64,000 nucleotides of DNA from Streptomyces sp. NBC_01716. GTDB lineage: Bacteria > Actinomycetota > Actinomycetes > Streptomycetales > Streptomycetaceae. The stretch spans positions 806,001 to 870,000 of the forward strand of contig NZ_CP109181.1 of assembly GCF_036248275.1 (NCBI RefSeq). The letters are read 5' to 3'. Within the stretch, counting starts at the first letter, position 1. Each line of letters opens with the position of its first letter. The notes beneath the pieces are model-generated. The model searched no databases. It had not been told where the DNA came from and worked only from the letters and a program-made list of their open reading frames with translations. A program made the position numbers and the translations under genes. Shown one piece after another: positions 8,282 to 14,653 of this stretch.

Positions 8282-9508
8282 TCAGCCCTGGAGGGTGACG
8301 GTCCCTGCCGCGTCGTCCTCAGCCGCCGCCGGGGTGAGGTCTTCGTCCGCCGGCGCGCCCGCGTCGCCGTAGAGCGGTGCGTCGGGGCCGGACCGCTCCG
8401 GGGACATCGGCATCGCCGGGTAGTCCGGGTCCACGCCGCTGTCGGGCTCGTCCGGCGCGGTGGAGCAGCCGGGCGAGTCCGCCAGGCTCTCCGACATCGA
8501 CTCGTCGGGCGCCGGGGCGTCCGGTGTGACGCAGTCGGGCGAGGGTGCCTGGTCGCTCTCGGAGGCGTCGGGCTCCGGGACCGCCGGTTCGGAGCGTCCC
8601 GGGTCCGGGCTGTCGGAGCCGCCGTCGTCCGGCGCGGGCGGCTCCAGCGACGGGTCGATGATGTCGGTGTCCGGGGGGTACGGCGGCGGTACCGCGGGCT
8701 TCTTGTCCTGGTCGCCGTCGGTACCGGTCTTCCGCTCCAGCCAGGTGTTGTCGACGCTGTTGACGATGACCAGGGAGGCCAGGACCCGGGTACCGGCGCT
8801 GACCACGACGACGCGGTCGGGCCGGTAGCCGCTCCACGCCTTGCCCTCGTGGCCCGCGTCGGCGCGCGGACCGACGGCCGGGCGCAGCGGGTTTCCGCCG
8901 GCGCAGCGGACCCTGGGCTGCCCTCGGTCGTCGACGAGGACCGCGGTGCCGCTCTGGAGTACGGCCTGGTGGGGGGTGGCGGCTCCGTGCCGGTAGCCGT
9001 GGCTGGTGACGCGTACGTCGGCGCGCAGCACGACGGGGGTGAGCCCGCGCAGGAACGCCGGGACGGACGTGGGCGCGACGCCGGCTCCGCGGGCGAAGGC
9101 GGCGACCTTGGCCCTGTCCCCGGTCAGGTGGCGGGCCTGCGCGTCGACGTCACAGCTGGGGACCGACTTCGTACCCCCGTAGAGCCCGGCGATGGCGCCG
9201 GAGATGGAGCGCGACGCCTGGGAGCCGGAGGTGGGGCGGCCCGGTGCGCCGGATTCGCCGGGCCCGGCCGTCGGCGACGGGGAGGGGTCCGCGTCCGGCA
9301 TCGGCGCCGCGGTCGACTCGGTGAAGGGATCGGGGCCGGAGGTGCCGAGCGGCAGGAGGGTGACCTTGGTGGCTGCCGCGGCCTGGGCCGCTTTCGCCGC
9401 CCGCCCGTCCTTGCCGACGCTGTCCTCGGCGCAGCCCGCGGTGATCAGGATTCCGGCGGACAGCGCGGCGAAGGCGGCGTGCCGCGGGCGAAGGGGTAGG
9501 CGTCGCAC
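8282..9508 (-). CDS. Secreted lipoprotein with conserved central domain and acidic Pro-rich tail
   Basis: Starts at GTG 9508, chosen because GGGAG lies about 5 nt upstream; a longer frame to 9640 would add 44 residues in front of the signal sequence. The N-terminus (RLPLRPRHAAFAALSAGILI then TAGC) is a lipoprotein signal peptide. A low-complexity Pro/Ser/Thr linker is followed by a central domain (about 105-270) with conserved SGAIAGLYGG, CDVDAQARHLTGDRAK and AFLRGLTPVVLRADVRVT, which resembles an actinobacterial domain of unknown function (DUF6777-like from memory, unchecked). The last 130 residues are an acidic Pro/Asp/Ser-rich tail. Probably anchored on the outer face of the membrane. Function unknown. 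Confidence 0.75.
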   Translation of the reverse strand: MRRLPLRPRHAAFAALSAGILITAGCAEDSVGKDGRAAKAAQAAAATKVTLLPLGTSGPDPFTESTAAPMPDADPSPSPTAGPGESGAPGRPTSGSQASRSISGAIAGLYGGTKSVPSCDVDAQARHLTGDRAKVAAFARGAGVAPTSVPAFLRGLTPVVLRADVRVTSHGYRHGAATPHQAVLQSGTAVLVDDRGQPRVRCAGGNPLRPAVGPRADAGHEGKAWSGYRPDRVVVVSAGTRVLASLVIVNSVDNTWLERKTGTDGDQDKKPAVPPPYPPDTDIIDPSLEPPAPDDGGSDSPDPGRSEPAVPEPDASESDQAPSPDCVTPDAPAPDESMSESLADSPGCSTAPDEPDSGVDPDYPAMPMSPERSGPDAPLYGDAGAPADEDLTPAAAEDDAAGTVTLQG

Positions 9509-9720
9509 AGGGTCTCCCAGCTGTTCGTCCCGTCCGGATGTGACTCCTCCGGATGTGACTCCATATCTGCCGGACACCGGACCGCCCCGCAAGCGGGGGC
9601 GGCGGACGGGGGACCCCGGCCGTACGGGTGACCCCGCCACGCGCGAGCGCCGGACGGGCCGCGGTCGCGGCCCGTCCGGCGCTTTCAGGAGAAATCCCGC
9701 TGCTTCAAGGTGAAAGAGCC

Positions 9721-9882
9721 AGGGCCTGTCGTTTGGATCAGGCCGGATCAGGGAGCGGGGTCTGGTGCGTGCGATCGCAAGGCGGAGGAGGGAGACAACG
9801 CGGAGCGTTGGCGACCGACGACAACGCGGCGGGCGTGCGTGCCAGGGACCGCGAGCCCGGCAAGATCCGAACGACAGACCCT
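9721..9882. repeat. MITE-like intergenic repeat, 162 bp with 20-bp terminal inverted repeats
   Basis: The left end AGGGCCTGTCGTTTGGATCA and the right end (reverse complement AGGGTCTGTCGTTCGGATCT) match at 17 of 20 positions. The interior has two GACAACGCGG copies about 27 bp apart and no convincing gene. From memory, sequences with this same end and interior are scattered in many Streptomyces intergenic regions, but I could not search. No transposase is encoded, so it would need to be moved in trans. Confidence 0.7.
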
Positions 9883-9940
9883 AGGTCCTGTCCAGGCGAT
9901 CTTCGCCGACCCGGACAGGACCTACCCGGACAGGACCTAG
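9882..9940. repeat. GGACAGGACCTA triple repeat abutting the MITE-like element
   Basis: TAGGTCCTGTCC at 9882-9893 is inverted relative to GGACAGGACCTA at 9913-9924 and again at 9928-9939. The first and second copies can form a 12-bp hairpin with a 19-nt loop. The set directly abuts the 162-bp element and ends in the stop codon of the small minus-strand ORF at 9937. Confidence 0.6.
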
Positions 9941-10107
9941 TCGATTCCCTGAAGGATGTGCGGCTCCGCGAGGTCGTCCTCGTAGCCCGCCAGCCTGATC
10001 GGCGCGGACCTGGCCCACACCTCGATGTTCCGGAGCTTCTCGGGTCCGCTCGGTTCACCGCCTCGGTCGGACGGGCTGTTCTCGGGCTGAGCCATGTCAG
10101 GTGTCAC
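9937..10107 (-). CDS. Small ORF, 56 residues, unknown function
   Basis: GTG at 10107 is preceded by AGAGGAG with a 6-nt spacer, a good ribosome-binding site; an internal ATG at 10095 would give 52 residues. The N-terminal half is polar (Pro, Ser, Gly, Glu); the C-terminal half has an amphipathic stretch (LRNIEVWARSAPIRLAGYE) and an acidic end EPHILQGID. There is no Cys and no membrane segment. The polar-leader/core-like-tail layout recalls peptide precursors, but no modifying enzyme apart from an SDR lies nearby, so I do not call it a RiPP. The stop codon lies inside the GGACAGGACCTA repeat. Confidence 0.45.
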   Translation of the reverse strand: MTPDMAQPENSPSDRGGEPSGPEKLRNIEVWARSAPIRLAGYEDDLAEPHILQGID

Positions 10108-10442
10108 CGCGCACTCCTCTGTGTCGCGTAACCCCGGGCGCGCCGGCTCCGGACTCGTACCGGGCGCCGGCCGCCCGACGGGGGCGGGGGCCAGGGCCTG
10201 TCCTCAACCTGAAGAAAGGCCCTAGGGCAGTTCGGTCGCGGTGGCGCCGGTTTTCGGGCGGGGCGGTGGCCTGGTTGCAGGCCTGACCCGGGACGGCCGG
10301 GGAACCTTCGTGGGTCCCGGGGTGGCGTCCGTGCGCCTTACATTAACCAAATGAGCGCGTGCTCGCTCGATGGGGCCGGTGAGGTGAGTCACTTCCGGAC
10401 AGTGTCAGGATGGCACGCCCGCCCTCTATCCGCAGTCGGGGC
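10108..10442. other. Intergenic region, 335 bp, no gene seen
   Basis: Contains an imperfect hairpin at 10192-10225 (AGGGCCTGTCCTC ... AGGCCCT) that resembles the ends of the neighbouring repeat, so it may be a decayed copy. Further on a GAGC-GCGT-GCTC dyad (10353-10364) lies in an AT-richer patch (TTACATTAACCAAATG). I see no convincing coding sequence. Confidence 0.5.
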
Positions 10443-11954
10443 CTACCAGTTGGCCGGCGCGTAGTCCTTGAGGAAACAGCCGTACAAGTCCTCGCCGCCC
10501 TGGCCGCGCACGATCGGGTCGTAGACCCGGGCGGCGCCGTCGATCAGGTCGAGCGGGGCGTGGAAGCCCTCGTCGGCGAGCCGCATCTTGTCCGGGTGCG
10601 GGCGCTCGTCGGTGATCCAGCCGGTGTCGACGGCGGTCATCAGGATGCCGTCGGACTGGAACATCTCCTGCGCGCTGGTCCGGGTCAGCATGTTCAGCGC
10701 GGCCTTCGCCATGTTCGTGTGCGGGTGTCCCGCGCCCTTGTAGCCCCGGCTGAAGACGCCCTCCATGGCGGAGACGTTCACGACGTACGTACGCCCTGCC
10801 GCCGCTGCCGCCATCGCCGGGCGCAGTCGGCTGATCAGGATGAACGGCGCGGTGGAGTTGCACAGTTGGACTTCGAGGAGCTCCACGGGGTCGACGTCGG
10901 AGACCGTCTGGATCCAGCTGTTGGTGTCGTGCAGATCGGGCACGAGCCCGCCCGCGTCGATCGCGGTGCCGGCCTCGATCCGGGCGAGCGTGGCCGAGCC
11001 GCCGACCAGGGCCAGACCGGTGACGTCCGACGCGCTCAGCGCCTCACCGCCGGCGGCGGGCAGGACGGCCTGGGCGCCGCTGCCGAAAGCGCCGATGACG
11101 TGCGAGGAGGGAAGCTCCCCCACGGGCAGCGGCGCGGATTCGGCGGCCAGCAGTTCGCTGTAGGCGCCCGGGGAGCGGCGTACGGTCTGGGCGGCGTTGT
11201 TGATGAGGATGTCGAGCGGGCCCTCGGCGGCGACGGAGTCGGCGAGCGCGACGACCTGGGCGGGGTCCCGCAGATCTATCCCGACGATGTTGAGGCGGTG
11301 GATCCAGTCGGCGCTGTCCTCCATCGCCTTGAAGCGGCGGATCGCGTCGTTCGGGAAGCGGGTGGTGATGGTGGTGTGCGCGCCGTCGCGCAGCAGCCGC
11401 AGCGCGATGTACATGCCGATCTTGGCGCGGCCTCCGGTGAGCAGGGCACGCTTGCCGGTGAGATCAGTACGGGCGTCCCGGCGGGCCCGGTTCTCGGCGG
11501 CGCACACCTGGCAGAGCTGGTGGTAGAAGGCGTCGACCTCGACGTAGCGGGTCTTGCAGATGTAGCAGGAGCGCGGGCGCTGGAGGATTCCGGCGATCTC
11601 ACCGGCGGTTGAGGACGACGGCAGCAGGCCCTGTGTCTCGTCGTCGATGCGCTCGGCGGATCCGGTGGCCGTCGCCTCGGTGACCGCCTTGTCGTTGGCG
11701 GTCTTCGCCGCCCGGCGATCCTGGCGGCGGCGCTGTTTGACGGTCCGGTAGATCCCGGCGGTGGCACGGCGGACAGCCACGGCGTCGGGGTGGTCGACGT
11801 CGAGATCGTCCAACTCGTCGAGCACGGCCAGGCAGACGGCCATGCGCTCGGGGTCGATTCCGGGGCCGTACATGGCGTCCGGCCCGCTCTCGCCGAGCGT
11901 GGTCCCGTCATCTGTCAAGGTCATCGCCGGTGCCGTTCCCTCATCACTCGTCAC
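10443..11954 (-). CDS. SDR-family protein with N-terminal zinc-ribbon-like extension and altered active site
   Basis: About 155 residues precede the Rossmann domain. They include an Arg-rich helix (about 50-75) and a CX2CX14CX2C pattern (CYIC ... CQVC, about 132-153), a likely zinc ribbon. The SDR fold follows: TGGRAKIG cofactor loop, NNAAQT, and the catalytic-helix region ending MAKAALN. In ordinary SDRs the segment is YxxxK; here the residue four before the Lys is Thr (TNMAK), so the catalytic Tyr looks missing although Ser (NVSAMEG) and Lys remain. A roughly 80-residue insertion sits between the NNAA strand and the active-site helix. Either a non-standard oxidoreductase or a nucleotide-sensing protein. 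An alternative start is the ATG at 11924. Confidence 0.8.
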   Translation of the reverse strand: MTSDEGTAPAMTLTDDGTTLGESGPDAMYGPGIDPERMAVCLAVLDELDDLDVDHPDAVAVRRATAGIYRTVKQRRRQDRRAAKTANDKAVTEATATGSAERIDDETQGLLPSSSTAGEIAGILQRPRSCYICKTRYVEVDAFYHQLCQVCAAENRARRDARTDLTGKRALLTGGRAKIGMYIALRLLRDGAHTTITTRFPNDAIRRFKAMEDSADWIHRLNIVGIDLRDPAQVVALADSVAAEGPLDILINNAAQTVRRSPGAYSELLAAESAPLPVGELPSSHVIGAFGSGAQAVLPAAGGEALSASDVTGLALVGGSATLARIEAGTAIDAGGLVPDLHDTNSWIQTVSDVDPVELLEVQLCNSTAPFILISRLRPAMAAAAAGRTYVVNVSAMEGVFSRGYKGAGHPHTNMAKAALNMLTRTSAQEMFQSDGILMTAVDTGWITDERPHPDKMRLADEGFHAPLDLIDGAARVYDPIVRGQGGEDLYGCFLKDYAPANW

Positions 11955-12166
11955 TCACCCGTACGGGGCACTCGCCCGTCCGGGGCCGTCGAGCCCTGCA
12001 CGGATACGGCCGTCCGGCCGAGCGGCCTCGAACAGTTTGCCATGAGGTACAGGGCCTTCAGTTCGCCCCCAACTACACATAATGGTGAATAAGGGGCAGA
12101 ATGGTCTTGTACCGCTCGATCCGGTGCAGCACGGTCGCACCTCTCAGACCGAAGGAGTCGAGACTC

Positions 12167-12691
12167 ATGGCCGATGTTTCGCACACCAGGGGAGCCAGCA
12201 GTGCTCACCCAGGTGCTTCAGACACCAGGGGAGACATAGGTGCTCACCCTGACGTACCAGAAATGCGGGCCAGGTACGCCCGTGTGCTCGGTGGGCGTGA
12301 TGTGGCGCTGCTGGACGGGCCGATATTTCTCGCCGGTCTGTTCATCGCCCTCTCACCGTTCATCCTTCACTTCACGACCAGCCAGCCGGGTCTCGTGATC
12401 CACAACGTGATCATGGGTATCGCCATCGCCGGCCTGGCACTCGTTTTCTCCGCCACACCGACCCGGACGTACGGCTTCAGCTGGGCTCTCGTCTTCTTGG
12501 GCGCCTGGATGGTCGCGGCACCATGGGTCGTCGGCTCCAGCCCGGACCGCGGTGTGTTCCTCAGCAACGTCATCCCAGGTGCGCTGACCGCCGTGCTTGG
12601 CCTGATCTGCGCGGGCGCGGCGCTGATGGCGGCTCGCAAGCGTACTCGGGTGGAACGGACGAGCCGGATGAATAAGCCGGTTCAGACATAA
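12167..12691 (+). CDS. SPW-repeat-type four-helix membrane protein
   Basis: 174 residues; the ATG at 12167 follows GAAGGAG by 9 nt, which settles the start. A hydrophilic N-terminal stretch (about 55 residues, with two related TRG..(S/G)AHPG..(D) segments) precedes four membrane helices arranged as two similar pairs. Each pair carries a degenerate SPW-like motif (ALSPFILHF in the first, MVAAPWVVG in the second). The family is of unknown function and is common in actinobacterial cytoplasmic membranes. It stands alone and ends before a bidirectional terminator. Confidence 0.8.
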   Translation: MADVSHTRGASSAHPGASDTRGDIGAHPDVPEMRARYARVLGGRDVALLDGPIFLAGLFIALSPFILHFTTSQPGLVIHNVIMGIAIAGLALVFSATPTRTYGFSWALVFLGAWMVAAPWVVGSSPDRGVFLSNVIPGALTAVLGLICAGAALMAARKRTRVERTSRMNKPVQT

Positions 12692-12712
12692 GCAGGTCAC
12701 TCCACCCGGTGG

Positions 12713-12748
12713 GGCGGGCAGACGGCCGTTCAGAGCCGTCCGCCCGCC
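12713..12748. terminator. Hairpin terminator between convergent genes
   Basis: GGCGGGCAGACGGC pairs with GCCGTCCGCCCGCC (13 of 14 positions) across an 8-nt loop. It sits between the ends of the SPW gene and the convergent GNAT gene, so it can serve both. There is no U-tract, as usual in this GC range. Confidence 0.7.
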
Positions 12749-12774
12749 TCACCGACGTCTGCGTAGGCGTTCCC

Positions 12775-13521
12775 TCAGCCGCCGGCCCCCGCCGGGACGC
12801 GCGAGGGCTCGGGGACGCGGATCCCGACGAACGGCATCCGGCGGCGCAGGCGGAAGCCCAGTGCCTCGTAGAGCCGGATCGCGCCCTCGTTGTCCCCCGC
12901 GGCCTGGAGGAACGGGGTCTCGCCGCGCGCCTTGATCCCGGCGGCCACCGCCAGGACGAGCCGGGCGCCCAGCCCCTGGCCGCGATACTCCGGCGCCGTA
13001 CAGACCGCGCTGATCTCCCGCCAGCCCGGCGGGCGCATCCGCTCCCCCGCCATCGCCACCAGCTCCCCCTCGCGGCGGATGCCGAGGTAGGTGCCCAGCT
13101 CGATGGTGCGCGGCCGGAAGGGCCCCGGCCTGGTGCGCTCCACCAGGTCCAGCATCTCCGGTACGTCGGCGGCGCCGAGCACCACGGCCTCGTCGTCGGG
13201 GACCGCGTCCACCGACTCGTCGACGAGCTGCACACCGTCCACCTGGAAGGTGACCTCCCAGCCGGCCGGGAGCTCCACTTCGGTGCCGGCGAGCACGGCC
13301 GTGCCGTCATCTCCGACGAGATGGACGGCGTCCGCCCAGTCCCCCGCGTCCGGGTCGTCGGGCAGGGCGAGCCACGGCGACACCTCCGCGTGGTAGGCGA
13401 GCACCCGGCCACGCCGCTCGGCGAAGTGGGCGTGGGGGCCTGTCAGCCCGGCGAGTACGGGATTGTCGAGCGGATGGTACGACGCGCGGCCGGGCACGGG
13501 AACCGGTACGGACTCGCTCAC
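12775..13521 (-). CDS. GNAT-family N-acetyltransferase
   Basis: 248 residues. The GNAT core is in the C-terminal half: V-C-T-A-P-E-Y-R-G-Q-G-L-G is the acetyl-CoA pyrophosphate loop (RGQGLG), followed by FLQAAGDNEGAIRLYEALGF, the usual strand-helix ending. The N-terminal half (HPLDNPVLAGL...) is a partial second GNAT-like fold seen in this FR47-like group. Substrate unknown. The GTG start overlaps the stop of the upstream oxidoreductase by 4 bp, so both are made from one minus-strand message, but I see no functional link between them. Confidence 0.85.
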   Translation of the reverse strand: MSESVPVPVPGRASYHPLDNPVLAGLTGPHAHFAERRGRVLAYHAEVSPWLALPDDPDAGDWADAVHLVGDDGTAVLAGTEVELPAGWEVTFQVDGVQLVDESVDAVPDDEAVVLGAADVPEMLDLVERTRPGPFRPRTIELGTYLGIRREGELVAMAGERMRPPGWREISAVCTAPEYRGQGLGARLVLAVAAGIKARGETPFLQAAGDNEGAIRLYEALGFRLRRRMPFVGIRVPEPSRVPAGAGG

Positions 13522-14438
13522 GCGCCGACCTCGATCACGATCTTGCCCAGCGCGTGCCCGTCCTCGACGGCGCGCAGCGCCTCCCCCGCCTCGGCCAGCG
13601 GGAAGGTCCGTGTCACATACGGGCGCAGCGTGCCCGCCACCACCAGCGCGGCCACCTCTTCGAGGACGGCGGCCGTGCGGAGCCGTACGACCGCGGCGCC
13701 GCCCAGGGTCACCACCCGCGGCTTGTCGCCGGCGCTGATCAGTTTCGTACGGTCGGCGACGAGCCCGGCCGCGGCCTCCAGGTCCGCGCCGCCGACCATG
13801 TCGAAGACCGCGTCGACGCCGTCGGGCGCGGCGGCCCGTACCCGCTCCTGAAGTCCGGGACCCGGCAGGACATGGACCGCGCCGAGCGATTCCACGAAGT
13901 CCTTCTTGCCCGCGCTCGCCGAGCCGACCACCCGGAGGCCCGCGCCGGTCGCGATCTGGGTCGCGGCCACGCCCACACCGCCTCCGGCGCCGATGATCAG
14001 CAGGGTCGCGCCGGCCGGCAGGTCCAGCTGCTGGATGCCGTCGTACGCGGTCGCCGCCGCGACCGGCAGGGCCGCCGCGTCCGTGAACGACACGATGGCC
14101 GGCTTGTGCGCGGTGATCGCGGCGGGCAGCAGGGTGTACTCGGCGTATCCGCCGGTGAGGGTGGAGCCGAAGACGGCGTCGCCGACGGCGAATCCCCGCA
14201 CGCCCTCGCCGACCCGCTCGACCACTCCGGACGCCTCGCTGCCGAAGACGGTGGGCAGCGGCTTGGGCGTCGAGCCCGGCCGGTTGTAGCCGGTGCGCAG
14301 CTTCCAGTCGACGGGGTTGACGCCGGCCGCCCGGACGGCGACGAGGAGTTCGCCGTGGCCGGGGACGGGCTTCGGCAGGTCGGCGAAGGCTTCGCCCTCG
14401 GGGCCGCCGAACCGGGTGTAGACGTACGCCTTGGGCAT
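13518..14438 (-). CDS. NADP-dependent quinone oxidoreductase-type MDR protein
   Basis: 306-residue zinc-independent medium-chain dehydrogenase. It shows the GroES-like N-terminal domain (GVNPVDWKLR, EASGVVERVG) and a Rossmann motif GAGGGVGVAATQIA; the zinc-binding Cys/His set is absent. Start at ATG 14438 because GAGGGA lies about 7 nt upstream and MPKAYVYTRFGGPE matches the family N-terminus. Likely reduces small electrophilic quinones or enones. First gene of a two-gene unit with the GNAT (4-bp overlap). Confidence 0.88.
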   Translation of the reverse strand: MPKAYVYTRFGGPEGEAFADLPKPVPGHGELLVAVRAAGVNPVDWKLRTGYNRPGSTPKPLPTVFGSEASGVVERVGEGVRGFAVGDAVFGSTLTGGYAEYTLLPAAITAHKPAIVSFTDAAALPVAAATAYDGIQQLDLPAGATLLIIGAGGGVGVAATQIATGAGLRVVGSASAGKKDFVESLGAVHVLPGPGLQERVRAAAPDGVDAVFDMVGGADLEAAAGLVADRTKLISAGDKPRVVTLGGAAVVRLRTAAVLEEVAALVVAGTLRPYVTRTFPLAEAGEALRAVEDGHALGKIVIEVGA

Positions 14439-14608
14439 GTGATCCCTCGCTCTGACTGCTGACGTCGGTGGTCGTCCTCGGTGATCGTCCTCCGTGGTGG
14501 CCCTGGGACGGTGGACCCGGGACGACAGCAGTTTCAAGTCCGAGCTCCGACCCGCTTATTCCTCGCCCGCCGCGCTGTGCGTGCCGCCCGGTTCACCGGA
14601 ACGCGCGA

Positions 14609-14642
14609 GGGCGCCGTACGGGTCGCAACCCGTACGGCGCCC
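14609..14642 (-). terminator. Perfect 15-bp hairpin downstream of the GH2 gene
   Basis: GGGCGCCGTACGGGT and ACCCGTACGGCGCCC are exact inverted repeats around a CGCA loop. The hairpin begins 12 bp beyond the stop codon of the GH2 gene, so it most likely ends that transcript. Confidence 0.8.
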
Positions 14643-14653
14643 TGCGATCCGGC

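Noticed and set aside
9937-10107. Classification of the 56-residue ORF as a RiPP precursor
   Set aside because: No lanthionine, lasso, ATP-grasp or radical-SAM enzyme in the neighbourhood.
10353-10364. GAGC-GCGT-GCTC dyad resembling a TetR operator
   Set aside because: Only four-base arms and no TetR gene nearby; too weak to call.
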